Below are positions 19,943 through 29,187 of a stretch of DNA of 64,000 nt, one piece after another. Origin of the DNA: Leptospira fluminis (GTDB lineage: Bacteria; Spirochaetota; Leptospiria; Leptospirales; Leptospiraceae). The first letter of the stretch is position 1. Each line of letters starts with the position of its first letter. Location of the stretch: assembly GCF_004771275.1 (NCBI RefSeq), contig NZ_RQEV01000007.1:248001-312000 (forward strand). The letters are read 5' to 3'. The notes beneath the pieces were generated by a model, which was not told where the DNA came from, ran no database searches, and was given only the letters and a program-made list of their open reading frames with translations. The position numbers were made by a program, and so were the translations under genes.

Positions 19943-20365
19943 TCAATTCCTTCTCAGATATTCCAGAAGGTTCATGCTTTCTTCGTCCCAACCTTCCGAA
20001 GCGGCCTCTATCCAATGATCGAACTTCTCACCGCTCGGATAACCGGAATTCGTTAAACGAAGAATTGTCGCCCCGTCTCCGTCTTTTTCGAATTCCAATT
20101 TCAGTTCTATGGACCCCGCGGGATGATCCTCCCATTCCAGGATCAACTCCTCGAACGGAATGATTTTCTTATAGATCCCGTTGGAAGTCAGCTCTCCTTC
20201 CGGACCTAGGTTCCAAGTCCAGGAAAACTTGGCTCCGATCTTCGGACGACCGGTAACCTTGTCCGCCAACCAATGGATCAACTCTTCGTTTACCGTAACC
20301 GCACTCCAGACTTTTTCCAAAGGGAAATCATACCGGAACTCCTTGACAATGCTTCTCGTATCCAT
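19943..20365 (-). CDS. SRPBCC/AHSA1-like protein
   Basis: A 140-residue single-domain protein of the START/SRPBCC superfamily, AHSA1-like (Aha1 C-terminal) subgroup. Signs are IVKEFRYDFPLEKVWSAVT near the N-terminus, WTWNLGPEGELTSNGIYKKIIPFEELILEWED in the middle and GATILRLTNSGYPSGEKFDHWIEAASEGWDE at the end, including the terminal helix. Such proteins have a hydrophobic cavity and bind small ligands; the name recalls the Hsp90 activator but most bacterial members have no Hsp90 role. It lies 18 bases downstream of an SDR gene on the same strand. Confidence 0.85.
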   Translation of the reverse strand: MDTRSIVKEFRYDFPLEKVWSAVTVNEELIHWLADKVTGRPKIGAKFSWTWNLGPEGELTSNGIYKKIIPFEELILEWEDHPAGSIELKLEFEKDGDGATILRLTNSGYPSGEKFDHWIEAASEGWDEESMNLLEYLRRN

Positions 20366-20383
20366 ACTCGAAAGGGCTTACCT

Positions 20384-21196
20384 TCAATGAAAATCTTTGT
20401 ATAACTTTTGAAACAAAACCTTCTCCAGAAACGAAGGGGATATATTCCTCATCCATTTCAAAAAGAACCCGCTCTTATCCATGACCACCAGCCTGGAATT
20501 CGGATCTTCCACCGCGCGGATCATCCTTCTCGCCACTTCTTCCGGGGATTTACTCTTTCCCTGGAAATGGGATTCACCCAAGCGATTTCCGTCGCCGTCC
20601 AAACCGTTTGCTCTAAGGTTCGTCTTGGTGTACGGAGGACAAAAAATCACGAATCTAAGTCCGTCTTCTCCCAACTCGATCCGAGCCGATTCCATGACCG
20701 CGTGCAACGCTGCTTTGGAAGAGGAATAGGCGCTCCTACCGGGAATACCATACAAACCGCTGACGGTGGAAGTCACGACTACGACACCTTTCTTTTTTTT
20801 GATATAAGGAAGCAAGCGTAACGTAAGAAGGACCGGACCGAAAAAATTCACTTCGAAGGCCTTCCGAAACGCCTCCATCTGCGTCTGGTCCAGACGCGAG
20901 TGCGCCGTAATGCCCGCGTTATTGAAGAGCACATCCACGCCGTCCGTGATCTTTGCCAGCTTACTCGCCGCCTTATTGATTTCCTTTTCGGAGGAGAGAT
21001 CGACCGGAATATGAAATAGATCCGCGGATACCTGAGCCAGTTTCTTTTCCGCCTTCGCGATCAGATCCGGCTTGGATCTGGAAAGATTGATGACCCTGCA
21101 AGGAATCTTAGACAGGATTCCGAGAAGAGATTCCCCGATCCCGGAAGAACCTCCCGTAATTACTACGGTTTTACCGCGCCAAGCGTCGACATGCAT
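20384..21196 (-). CDS. Short-chain dehydrogenase/reductase
   Basis: A 270-residue classical SDR. The cofactor motif is TGGSSGIG near residue 14; NNAG lies near 92, and the catalytic set is Ser in [10 protein letters not shown] with YSSSK (Tyr-x-x-x-Lys). The C-terminus has a hydrophobic/amphipathic end ([22 protein letters not shown]), as in membrane-associated 3-ketosphinganine- or acyl-ketoreductase-like SDRs, but the substrate cannot be told. It shares direction with the NDH-2 gene upstream. Confidence 0.88.
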   Translation of the reverse strand: MHVDAWRGKTVVITGGSSGIGESLLGILSKIPCRVINLSRSKPDLIAKAEKKLAQVSADLFHIPVDLSSEKEINKAASKLAKITDGVDVLFNNAGITAHSRLDQTQMEAFRKAFEVNFFGPVLLTLRLLPYIKKKKGVVVVTSTVSGLYGIPGRSAYSSSKAALHAVMESARIELGEDGLRFVIFCPPYTKTNLRANGLDGDGNRLGESHFQGKSKSPEEVARRMIRAVEDPNSRLVVMDKSGFFLKWMRNISPSFLEKVLFQKLYKDFH

Positions 21197-21261
21197 TGCG
21201 GATTATCCTTCCATCTACGAAATCTGATTCAAGAATTTTTTATGTCTTGGATCGTTACGAT

Positions 21262-22551
21262 CTATCTCGAAACCGGATCGGAAATCCCTTCTGCGCCCAC
21301 CTCGTCCTGGATCAATCTCGCTTCCGCACGGAAAGTCATGTACGACCAAACCCAAGTGATCATGATGGAAACCTTGTTCTTGAACCCTACCTGATAAAAC
21401 AGATGCACGAAGAGCCAAGCCAACCAACCGAAAAAACCTTTCATCTTCCACACTCCCACCTGGGCGACTGCGTCCTGCCGGCCGATGGTGGCCATGCTAC
21501 CCTTGTCCACGTATTTAAAAGGAGACCGCTTCTTTCCCTTCAAGTCCCCTTTGATCAGGGATGCCGCATAACGTCCTTGCTGCATCGCCACCGGAGAAAC
21601 TCCCGGCAAAGGACGCTCCAAACCCTTGGAGTAGGAAGAGATGTCCCCGATCACGAACACCTCCGGATGTCCTTCAATATTGCAGAATTCGTCCACGACC
21701 ACCCTTCCCGAACGATCCAACTCCGTGCCCAAGGATTTGCTGATCTCGTTCGCCTGAACCCCCGCCGCCCAGATCACGCTGGAAGACCGGATCACACGAC
21801 CTTCCAAATGCACCCCCTCCGAGTCGATATTCGTGACCTTGGTCCCGACAAGGACCTCGACTCCCCTCTTTTCCAGGCGCTTCTTGGCAAATTCGCTTAA
21901 CGATGGATGAAATGTCGCCAACAAACGGGGGGAAGCTTCGATCAAAGTGATCTTGGATAAAGCCGGATCTATCGTATGAAATTCGTTCCTGACGATCTCG
22001 TGGGAAAGCTCCGCAATGGAACCGGCCAATTCCACACCTGTGGGACCTCCGCCGATGATTACGTAGTTCAAGAGCGCTTTAGCCGCGTCCTTGTCCTCCT
22101 CCAGTTCTGCTCTCTCGAACGAGAGCAAAAGTTTCGTGCGGATCTGGAGAGCGTCCTTAAGGTTCTTCAGACCGGTGGTATATTTCTTCCAGTGGTCGTT
22201 CCCGAAATAACTGGATTTCGCTCCCGCAGCCAAAATAAGATAATCGTAATCCTGCGAATGCCCTTGAAAGAAAACCTTCCTGGACTTGACGTCTATTTTC
22301 TCCACCTCTCCCAGATAAACTGTGACGTTTTCTCGATCTCCTACCAAGGAACGCGTCGGAATCGCGATGTCCGCAGGGCTTAACACCGCGGTCGCTACCT
22401 GGTAAAGCAAAGGCTGAAATAGGTGATGGTTTTTTTTGTCTATAACGATGATTTCTACGGATTCGATTTGGGAAAGTTTTTGGATCGCTTGCAAACCGCC
22501 GAAACCGGCTCCCACGATCACTACCTTCTTTTTTACCGTTTTATGGGGCAT
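21262..22551 (-). CDS. ndh: Type II NADH dehydrogenase (NDH-2)
   Basis: A 429-residue flavoprotein. The FAD-binding motif is GAGFGG at residues 14-19, the NADH-binding motif IIGGGPTGVELAG near 165, and a second FAD contact is VIGDISSY near 305. The C-terminal part includes SMATIGRQDAVAQVG and a hydrophobic stretch, WLAWLFVHLFYQVGF, of the membrane anchor. NDH-2 moves electrons from NADH to quinone without pumping protons. The start overlaps the end of the phosphatase gene by 11 bases. No alternative family fits as well. Confidence 0.92.
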   Translation of the reverse strand: MPHKTVKKKVVIVGAGFGGLQAIQKLSQIESVEIIVIDKKNHHLFQPLLYQVATAVLSPADIAIPTRSLVGDRENVTVYLGEVEKIDVKSRKVFFQGHSQDYDYLILAAGAKSSYFGNDHWKKYTTGLKNLKDALQIRTKLLLSFERAELEEDKDAAKALLNYVIIGGGPTGVELAGSIAELSHEIVRNEFHTIDPALSKITLIEASPRLLATFHPSLSEFAKKRLEKRGVEVLVGTKVTNIDSEGVHLEGRVIRSSSVIWAAGVQANEISKSLGTELDRSGRVVVDEFCNIEGHPEVFVIGDISSYSKGLERPLPGVSPVAMQQGRYAASLIKGDLKGKKRSPFKYVDKGSMATIGRQDAVAQVGVWKMKGFFGWLAWLFVHLFYQVGFKNKVSIMITWVWSYMTFRAEARLIQDEVGAEGISDPVSR

Positions 22552-23065
22552 ACTTGACTCCGTTTTTATTTAAGATGAACTCCAGCAGACCTTCGGCGGC
22601 CTCGGAAACGATGGACTGGACTTCCTCGAAGTCCTTTAAAGATCCATAATATGGATCGGGGACGTCGGGATCCTTGCCCTCCCCTTTTTGGAATTTCCTG
22701 AAAAGGTGGATCTTCTTTCTCTCCTCTTCTCCCGACGCGAGACTCAATAGATCCTTTAGATTGGAACGGTCCATGGCAAGAACGAGATCGAACGCGTCGA
22801 AATCCGATTTCTGAAACTGCCTTGCACGATGGACCAGTTCGATCCCTTTTTTCCTCGCTGCTTGACGCGTTCGCAAATCCGGGAGTTCACCGAGGTGGTA
22901 TCTGGATGTACCGCAGGAATCTATTACGAATAAACTTTCGATTCCTTTCTTTCTAACCAGATCCTGAAAGGCGCCTTCCGCCGCGGGGGACCTACAGATA
23001 TTCCCTAGGCATACGAACAAAACTTTGATTTTGCTATCGAGGGAACGTTCTTCCGGAGAAGCCAT
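22541..23065 (-). CDS. Low-molecular-weight protein-tyrosine phosphatase
   Basis: A 174-residue enzyme with the LMW-PTP active-site loop VCLGNICRSP (Cys19, Arg25) and the acid motif DVPDPYYG near residue 135. It hydrolyses phosphotyrosine or related substrates in the cytoplasm; arsenate reductase is a related alternative but the DPYYG acid loop supports a phosphatase. It overlaps ndh by 11 bases and follows an SDR gene by 12 bases. Confidence 0.93.
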   Translation of the reverse strand: MASPEERSLDSKIKVLFVCLGNICRSPAAEGAFQDLVRKKGIESLFVIDSCGTSRYHLGELPDLRTRQAARKKGIELVHRARQFQKSDFDAFDLVLAMDRSNLKDLLSLASGEEERKKIHLFRKFQKGEGKDPDVPDPYYGSLKDFEEVQSIVSEAAEGLLEFILNKNGVKYAP

Positions 23066-23077
23066 AAGAAATCCGGC

Positions 23078-23842
23078 CTATTTTAACCCGATTTTCTCCC
23101 AAAGAAATTCGGGCACTACCTTCATCAGCGCTCCGATAAAAGCCCAAGGAAACCACGGCACGACCGCGGAGCGCACTCTCGACTCGATCCGATCATGGAT
23201 TTTTTTGGCGCCTACGGAAACTGGCACTACGAAAGGACGACTCTTGAGTTGTTGGTTGATGGGAGTATCTATGAATCCCGGGTGGATCACCGTAACGGAA
23301 ATACCGTATTTACGAACCTCGCCTCGTAGAGCCTCGAGATACGTGGACACTCCTGCTTTGGAAGCGCTGTAACTCGAGGAGCCCGGTATCCCTCGGAAGG
23401 AAGCCACGGAAGAAATGCCCACGATCTGACCGCTTTTCTGCTTCTTAAAAACTTCCAATACCGCGGCCGCACCCGCCATTAAACCGACCAAATTCGTCTC
23501 TATCACTTGCCGGTCCGCTTCGAAGCTCTTTTGCCCGAAGGAAGAAGTTGTGGAAATACCCGCATTCGCGATGAACAGATCCAAACCCCCGAGATCCTTT
23601 ACTAAGGCGGGAAGAACCTTGAAGTTCTGGTCCGCGTCCGAAACGTCCAAGGGTTTTGTAACGATTTTGCCCTTTCCTCTGGCCGATCGAATTTCCTTTG
23701 CCAGGTCGTCCAGACTCTTTTTTCTCCGGGAAGTCAGGGCCAGATCGTGACCCGCTTTACCGTAAATCAAAGCGAGTTCCCTACCGATCCCGGAACTTGC
23801 TCCCGTAATAATAACTTTTTTAGAGACCCGACTTTCCGACAT
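23078..23842 (-). CDS. Short-chain dehydrogenase/reductase
   Basis: A 254-residue classical SDR with TGASSGIG near residue 14, ANAG near 92, and the catalytic ISSVASFRGIPGSSSYSASKAG (Ser, Tyr-x-x-x-Lys). The C-terminal AFIGALMKVVPEFLWEKIG is hydrophobic and may touch membrane. It heads a run of four minus-strand genes (SDR, phosphatase, NDH-2, SDR). The substrate is unknown. It is not a recent copy of the SDR at 20384, because the two diverge clearly outside the motifs. Confidence 0.88.
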   Translation of the reverse strand: MSESRVSKKVIITGASSGIGRELALIYGKAGHDLALTSRRKKSLDDLAKEIRSARGKGKIVTKPLDVSDADQNFKVLPALVKDLGGLDLFIANAGISTTSSFGQKSFEADRQVIETNLVGLMAGAAAVLEVFKKQKSGQIVGISSVASFRGIPGSSSYSASKAGVSTYLEALRGEVRKYGISVTVIHPGFIDTPINQQLKSRPFVVPVSVGAKKIHDRIESRVRSAVVPWFPWAFIGALMKVVPEFLWEKIGLK

Positions 23843-23985
23843 TATAATAAAGGTCCTTTTTATTCATTAAATTGATTTACCAGCTAGACGGGAAAGGAAT
23901 TATTTTACCAGTAAAATACCTCATAAAAGAATGACGTAATAGCTCTGGAAAAAGAACTAAATACGAGACGACTCCGCCGATTCAG

Positions 23986-25005
23986 ATGCGCAATTTCGAA
24001 GACGAACTCAAAACGAAAGACAAGGAGATCGAAAGACTCAAGAAGCTCCTAGCCCTATCTGAACGTGTTTCTCGCCTAGGGGAAGAGGAGCTCAAAGAGG
24101 CGGAGAGCATCCTAGGCGCGCAGGAAACCGCGGCCAATCTCGCACGAACGGAACTGCTCGAAATGCGGGACCGATTCAAGGGATTAGGACAGACATCCTC
24201 GGAGCGCAAAACCGCAATACTCGAAATCGTCAACGACAGACAAACGTCTCTTTCCGGCTTGGCGAACAAGTTCGAGGAGATGGGCAAGAAACACGATTAC
24301 TTCTATTCGGACTTTTTCAGAATCGTCGCGAATCTGGATCTGCCGGAATCCGAAGCCAGGACGTTATGGAAGGAAATCTACGCCCACGCGGAGGAAGTAA
24401 GCCGTAAGTTAGGCCGAAGCATGAATTTCGTAGTCGCTTTATTGGATTACATATATCTAAAGAACAGACTGATCGAAAATCCCAAGATCGTGGATATGTA
24501 TTCCTTCGAAGAGATCATCCTGAACGCGGTCATAGACGAAGGCACCGGAATCTACAACCGTCGCTACTTCAATCTGGTACTGAACAAGGAGATCAATAGG
24601 AGCAGACGCTATAAGAGAAACTTCTGCCTCTTCCTTTTCGACTTGGACAATTTCAAGCGAATCAACGATTCCAAAGGCCATTCCTTCGGGGACGATATTC
24701 TAAAACTTGTAGCCGGGACCCTCATGTATGCCTTCCGTACCGAGGATATCAGTTGCAGGGTAGGGGGAGAGGAATTCGCGGTAATACTACCGGAAACCAC
24801 CCGCGAAAATTCAGGCGTCGCGATAGAAAGATTCCGCACGTACTTGAGAAATTCGTCCAAAAACGATTTCAGCCTCGAAGTGACCGTATCCGGAGGAGTA
24901 TCCGAATATCCGCTCGACTCGGAGGAAGGCGGACACCTTTACTCCATCGCCGACGCTCGCCTATACGAAGCCAAATCCGCTGGTAAAGATAAAATCACTT
25001 ACTGA
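23986..25005 (+). CDS. Diguanylate cyclase (GGDEF domain)
   Basis: A 339-residue cytoplasmic protein. Residues 1-70 form a coiled coil (DELKTKDKEIERLKKLLALSERV...), 70-175 a helical region, and 180-339 a GGDEF domain. The active site reads GGEEF at 260-264. An inhibitory site R-x-x-D (Arg251, Asp254) lies five residues before it, as in product-inhibited cyclases. It should make cyclic di-GMP from two GTP. No membrane or known sensor domain is present, so the coiled coil may sense by oligomerisation or partners. A cyclic-nucleotide-binding gene lies convergent downstream. Confidence 0.92.
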   Translation: MRNFEDELKTKDKEIERLKKLLALSERVSRLGEEELKEAESILGAQETAANLARTELLEMRDRFKGLGQTSSERKTAILEIVNDRQTSLSGLANKFEEMGKKHDYFYSDFFRIVANLDLPESEARTLWKEIYAHAEEVSRKLGRSMNFVVALLDYIYLKNRLIENPKIVDMYSFEEIILNAVIDEGTGIYNRRYFNLVLNKEINRSRRYKRNFCLFLFDLDNFKRINDSKGHSFGDDILKLVAGTLMYAFRTEDISCRVGGEEFAVILPETTRENSGVAIERFRTYLRNSSKNDFSLEVTVSGGVSEYPLDSEEGGHLYSIADARLYEAKSAGKDKITY

Positions 25006-25045
25006 CCCGTCCAAGCCTCTCCGCATAATTCTCGTCAGCCGATTC

Positions 25046-25441
25046 TTATTCCTGAATCTGATACTCTATTTCCTTGGTGGTAATTTCGTTCAACTTGGAA
25101 ATCAAAAGTTCGTTCGTATTCGCCAAGCGATCCGCTAAAATCCGGACCATTTTTGCGGCGAACTCTGGGTTGGATAAAAGATATTTCTCCAGTTGCTGCT
25201 TGCTTTCTATGCTTGCCAACTCGGTGTTCATAACCGCTCTCGCAGTGGCGCTCCGAGGCTTTGCACGGAAAAGGGCCATTTCCCCGAAAAAGTCGCCTTT
25301 TTTCATCAAGGCCAGACGGGTGGCCGTATTTTTATGAGTGAAGAAGACTTCCACCATCCCCGAAAGAACGATGTACATGGAATTATTATTGTCCCCTTCC
25401 CTGAAAATGATTTGTCCGGACTGCACTACGATCTTATTCAT
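25046..25441 (-). CDS. Cyclic nucleotide-binding domain protein
   Basis: A 131-residue single cNMP-binding domain: IIFREGDNNNSMYIVLSGMVEV near residues 11-32, then GDFFGEMALFRAKPRSATARAV near 68-90, matching the phosphate-binding cassette. The C-terminal helix is followed by no DNA-binding domain, unlike CRP/FNR regulators. Such lone domains may be small effectors that bind a cyclic nucleotide and a partner. It is convergent with the diguanylate cyclase. Confidence 0.87.
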   Translation of the reverse strand: MNKIVVQSGQIIFREGDNNNSMYIVLSGMVEVFFTHKNTATRLALMKKGDFFGEMALFRAKPRSATARAVMNTELASIESKQQLEKYLLSNPEFAAKMVRILADRLANTNELLISKLNEITTKEIEYQIQE

Positions 25442-25516
25442 TCCACCCCCTGTTAAAATAATTCGGCGTTTCGAACTAGCTTGCCAACCCGCTAGTACAA
25501 TAGACTATACGTTTCG

Positions 25517-26671
25517 ATGAATTCTATCCTTTCTTTGGGCCTAGAAGGGCTCGGACTAATCTTCCTTGCCTTTCTATTACTCCTCTTTCCCGGGTTTCGA
25601 GGTTTATTCGAAAGACGCGCGGCCGACAAGACGCATTCCTCTACGAAAACCAGGAGCGCAGTCGTCGACTTCATCAGAGGCGTATCGATTTCCGGAATCG
25701 TAGCCATACATCTGTCCTCCTATTATCGATTTTTCGGACCCCAAGAACCGTTTTCCGATTGGGCCTTAGCGGTTTCGAATCTATCCAGATTTTCCGTACC
25801 CGCTTTTCTTATATCATCGGGAATCTACCTCTCGTACTCGAGTTTTTCCTCCTATACGAAACCTAAGATTACTGGACTGATCCTGCCGTATACGATGGTA
25901 TTTTTGATCGCCGCGGGCCTAAAATACGGGCTCCCGCCGGATTCGAAGACGTGGCTGACTTCTTACGCGCAGGGGGCGATTTTTGCCCCGTATTATTTCG
26001 TACCGCTGATGGTCCAGGCCTATGTCTTGTACCCGTTTTTACGTTCCGCCTCGAATCGAATCCCATGGCTGGCCCTGCTACTGGAAACTCTCTTCCTGAA
26101 TGTCGTATCAAACCATATTTTCGAGTATTTCGATCTTGGAATCAAAGGCTGGGAGCCTATCCTGCTCACCCATTTTCTGTTTTTCTTTACGGTCGGAGTC
26201 CTTTCCTCCGAAAAATTCAAACATCCGGAGGAATTCGAAGCCCTCCTCCTGCCGAAAACGACGGATGCTTCCGGCTTTTGGAAATTCCTGACGTTTTCTT
26301 TGACGATCTATTCACTGACCGTATTGGTTCTGACGTTCCGCTTTTCGATGGAAGTATCGAACCACCTTATCTTTTATCCGCTCGGGATGTTCCTGATCTT
26401 GTTTTATTGGGGACGAAAAATCGAGACTGCGGCCCCCCCTCCCCTCCCCTATCGGATTTTTTGCGCTCTTGGACGGGGGAGTCTAGGAATCTTTCTCCTC
26501 CATCCGGTCCTTATACATTTCTTCCACGCGCATAACCCGTTCGAACCGGGGTGGGCTCAAATACCGTTTTATTTCGCGACTTGGATCCTGAATCTGGCTA
26601 TCCCTTGGGTCGTATGGGAAGCACTCTCCACCGCATTACGTCGCATTTTAAAGAAAGGACGACAGCCTTAG
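25517..26671 (+). CDS. Acyltransferase-3 family membrane protein
   Basis: A 384-residue protein with about ten membrane segments. Residues near 50-65, DFIRGVSISGIVAIHL, match the acyltransferase-3 signature (D-x-x-R-G-...-H), and GIFLLHPVLIHFFH lies near the C-terminus. Family members O-acylate surface sugars or lipids using acyl-CoA. It stands alone between convergent genes and overlaps the flavin-reductase gene by four bases. The substrate is unknown; LPS or other glycan is a reasonable inference. Confidence 0.85.
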   Translation: MNSILSLGLEGLGLIFLAFLLLLFPGFRGLFERRAADKTHSSTKTRSAVVDFIRGVSISGIVAIHLSSYYRFFGPQEPFSDWALAVSNLSRFSVPAFLISSGIYLSYSSFSSYTKPKITGLILPYTMVFLIAAGLKYGLPPDSKTWLTSYAQGAIFAPYYFVPLMVQAYVLYPFLRSASNRIPWLALLLETLFLNVVSNHIFEYFDLGIKGWEPILLTHFLFFFTVGVLSSEKFKHPEEFEALLLPKTTDASGFWKFLTFSLTIYSLTVLVLTFRFSMEVSNHLIFYPLGMFLILFYWGRKIETAAPPPLPYRIFCALGRGSLGIFLLHPVLIHFFHAHNPFEPGWAQIPFYFATWILNLAIPWVVWEALSTALRRILKKGRQP

Positions 26672-27273
26672 GACATACCGTTTTTAAATCTCGGGTCGTC
26701 CGTTACTCCGGATTCCCGAACTTCCGAAAGAGCCTCGGCATAACCTAAGAGAACTCTAAGAGCGTAGGCGCTACGTTCCCGAATATAGGAGTCCTCTTGG
26801 GAAACCGGATCCCCGGGATTTAAGAGATGTTCCGTGTCGCGAAACAAAAGCTGCTCCGGGATATGGCAAAGCTTGCTGTTCTTATAGCTGCTTCCCCGCA
26901 ATTCGTCCACGGGAAAAGCGCCTCCTCGTCCGGCGGAAACGCCGACAAGAAGGGAAGGCTTATGACCCAATTGAGCCACTCCGGCATAAAGGAAAAAATT
27001 CTTCAACGCCGGGCTTGCCATTCCTGCGTATTCCGGGGAAATCGTTACAAAGCCTTCGCAACCGCGAAGCTCGGAATCTATCGGTTTCCAAATCGAATCC
27101 CACTCCGGACCGCCGTCCCAAAAACTTTCCTGCCAAATCGGTAACGGAGTCTTGCCGAGATCCAGTGTCCAAGTCTGGACGGCCATGTCCTTTAATTTCT
27201 GAGCTAGAAAATTCCCGACCTTCGCGGACTGGGACTCTTTTCTATGCGAACCCACAATAATACCTATTTTCAT
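26668..27273 (-). CDS. NADPH-dependent FMN reductase
   Basis: A protein of about 201 residues with a flavodoxin-like fold. The FMN phosphate loop is GSHRKESQSAKVG near residues 8-20; SPEYAGMASPALKNFFLY near 79-96 matches the NADPH_FMN reductase family (PEYN/SxPxxLKN). It reduces FMN or quinones with NADPH. The ATG at 27273 was chosen over a GTG six bases upstream; neither has a clear binding site. Confidence 0.85.
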   Translation of the reverse strand: MKIGIIVGSHRKESQSAKVGNFLAQKLKDMAVQTWTLDLGKTPLPIWQESFWDGGPEWDSIWKPIDSELRGCEGFVTISPEYAGMASPALKNFFLYAGVAQLGHKPSLLVGVSAGRGGAFPVDELRGSSYKNSKLCHIPEQLLFRDTEHLLNPGDPVSQEDSYIRERSAYALRVLLGYAEALSEVRESGVTDDPRFKNGMS

Positions 27274-27387
27274 TTGCACTTTAAACGAACTTCGCCTACC
27301 TTTCTGGGAAGGCTTACAAACGCTCGAATTTATCCAATGAAAAAAATTTTTCCCAAGGAAGAACGATCAAAAACTTGTCGATAACGG

Positions 27388-28089
27388 TCAGCGAATTCCG
27401 TATTTTTTCTTTAAAGTAGAAAGATCTCTTAGGAATAAATCCTTGGTTTTCGAAGGTAAAGATTTCAAATCCAGGACCACACGATCCGGGGCCTTCCGGG
27501 GTGAAATCGTTTCACCCCCCCTTCCTTCCTTTTTTTTGAGGAGAGTTTCCAGATTTTTTACGGATGCCTCCCTTCCGGAACGGAGCATGTCGCCGACGGA
27601 TTTCTGGTCCAATCTGGCTATCGAGCTCAACTGTTTCACGTATCTTTCCGTATAGCCGAGCAGTTTGGCGACCTCTTCGGCCGTTTTCTTTTTTTCCTTA
27701 CGCAAGTATTGGATCGCCCGACCCACTTCCCAGGGATTCAGACTTTTCCTCTTTTCGTTTTCCGCCAGAGCCATCTCGTAACAGCGGTCCTCGGACGCGT
27801 CCGTTTCCACTGCCGCTATGGATTTCCATCCCAAAATCTTCGCGGCCTGGTAGCGCCTTTCGCCCGCTACGATCTGAAATTTTTTGCCCGCCTTCCGGAC
27901 CACGATAGGCTCGATCAAGCCTAGACGACGCATAGATTCGGTAAGATCGCTTACCTCTTCCCTGCCGAAAATCCTGGGCTGCTCGGGATTCGGTTGAATA
28001 TCTCCGATGGAAATCTCTTTACGGGACGATTCTTCTCCGCCGAACGCAGTCAGCAGATCCATACCGGCAAACTCAGCTCTCTTGGCCAT
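27388..28089 (-). CDS. parB: ParB-family partition protein (first system)
   Basis: A 233-residue ParB. The N-terminal ParB/Spo0J motif is QPNPEQPRIFGREEVSDLTESMRRLGLIEPIVVRKAG, then the CTPase motif GERRYQAAK, then an HTH (KTAEEVAKLLGYTERYVKQLSSIARL). The C-terminal dimerisation part is short. The start has a strong AGGAGG site and overlaps parA by 17 bases. A 20-base palindrome (27498-27517) lies inside the 3' part of the gene and repeats upstream of parA. It is the first of two ParB proteins in the window. Confidence 0.92.
   Translation of the reverse strand: MAKRAEFAGMDLLTAFGGEESSRKEISIGDIQPNPEQPRIFGREEVSDLTESMRRLGLIEPIVVRKAGKKFQIVAGERRYQAAKILGWKSIAAVETDASEDRCYEMALAENEKRKSLNPWEVGRAIQYLRKEKKKTAEEVAKLLGYTERYVKQLSSIARLDQKSVGDMLRSGREASVKNLETLLKKKEGRGGETISPRKAPDRVVLDLKSLPSKTKDLFLRDLSTLKKKYGIR
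27498..27517. promoter_or_regulatory. Candidate parS-like palindrome, copy 1
   Basis: GGGGTGAAATCGTTTCACCC: eight-base arms GGGTGAAA/TTTCACCC around TCG. It lies inside parB. An identical 20-base copy is at 29149-29168, upstream of parA. The half-sites resemble those of canonical parS (GTTTCAC/GTGAAAC) but in reversed order. Confidence 0.6.
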
Positions 28090-28999
28090 TCGCCCTCCTT
28101 ATTACTTCTTCCGCCAAGGCGGAAAACATCTGCATCGCCTTCGGATCATATTCGGATAGCAGTTTCCGTTTCGCCTGCGACTGTGGAATCGCTTCTCTCC
28201 TGTATACGACGGAATCGAAAACCGGAAAATATTTCCGGATCGCGTCCGCGAGTCCGGATAAAGCCCGGGAATCCTCGTACTGGTTCAACACCGCTCCCAG
28301 CAACCCCAAGTCGGGATTCGCTTTTTTACGGATTTTTTCTATCGTGCCGTGCAAATCCTTCAATCCCTGGACGCTAAAAGCTCTCGTCTGAATGGGAACC
28401 AGAACCAGATCCGCGGCGATGAGCGCGTTCTCCAAAATCAGACCGAGGGACGGCGGACAGTCTATGATAACGTATTCGTAAGAGGATCTGACGGGCAACA
28501 AGGCGTCCCTCAACAACTCGAAGTCGTCGCGTTCGTAAGGAGTCGTAAAATTCGCCAAATGAATGGAAGAAGGAATCAGATCCAAACCGGGAGCAAGATT
28601 CAGAACGATTTCGGAAATCGGAATCGTCGAATCCCCACGGTAGCCCAAAGAATGGAACACCGATTTCTCGACTTGGCCGACGTACAACTGCGTGATATTC
28701 GCCTGGGCGTCCCAATCGATCAGAAGGACTTTTTTTCCCGATTTAGCCAAGGCTTCGGCCAGACAGATGGAAACGGTGGTCTTACCTTCGCCGCCTTTTT
28801 GATTGGAAACCGCGATCACAATTGATTCGTATCCGCTTTTCCGCTTCCTGCGGAAATATTTATCTAAAATTTCCTCTTTATATTTCCCCTTACCCTGGAC
28901 CGGAATATTCCAAGCCTCCGCCTTTTGCCGAAATTCCTCTTCGGAAGAGACCGCATACACCGAGAGAATCTCCCGAATTTCCAACACCCTAGCTTTCAT
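28073..28999 (-). CDS. parA: ParA-family partition ATPase (first system)
   Basis: A 308-residue ParA. A deviant Walker A, KGGEGKTT, lies at residues 68-75 (Glu where most ParAs have Val, Thr or Cys), with the A' motif LIDWDAQAN and Walker B VIIDCPPSLG. About 60 residues precede the ATPase, enough for an autorepressor DNA-binding part as in type Ia ParA, though I see no clear HTH. It pairs with parB by a 17-base overlap. It uses ATP cycling on the nucleoid to separate replicon copies. A second ParA is at 50886. Confidence 0.93.
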   Translation of the reverse strand: MKARVLEIREILSVYAVSSEEEFRQKAEAWNIPVQGKGKYKEEILDKYFRRKRKSGYESIVIAVSNQKGGEGKTTVSICLAEALAKSGKKVLLIDWDAQANITQLYVGQVEKSVFHSLGYRGDSTIPISEIVLNLAPGLDLIPSSIHLANFTTPYERDDFELLRDALLPVRSSYEYVIIDCPPSLGLILENALIAADLVLVPIQTRAFSVQGLKDLHGTIEKIRKKANPDLGLLGAVLNQYEDSRALSGLADAIRKYFPVFDSVVYRREAIPQSQAKRKLLSEYDPKAMQMFSALAEEVIRRANGQES

Positions 29000-29148
29000 T
29001 TTTCCAGAACCTTTGCCTCTTGATCCCTTTACTGATCCGTTTTGTCAATCAAACCTATGTCTCATTCTATCGGATAAGGCGAAAAAACGAGATTGCTTGG
29101 AGGCGGGTAGGGGAGGAGACTAGTACAATCATTTACCGGGTTCGAACT

Positions 29149-29168
29149 GGGGTGAAATCGTTTCACCC
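29149..29168. promoter_or_regulatory. Candidate parS-like palindrome, copy 2
   Basis: Identical to 27498-27517. It lies 150 bases upstream of parA and 20 bases upstream of the outer-membrane protein gene, so it could serve both partition and regulation. Confidence 0.6.
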
Positions 29169-29187
29169 TCCCCGGATCCGAAAAACG

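Noticed and set aside
23078..23842. Second SDR as a recent duplicate of the one at 20384
   Set aside because: Outside the shared SDR motifs the two proteins differ strongly, so a recent tandem copy is not supported.
29020..29187. Upstream extension of the outer-membrane protein frame
   Set aside because: The signal peptide starts at 29188; the extension is a charged non-signal stretch overlapping the parA promoter region and the palindrome.
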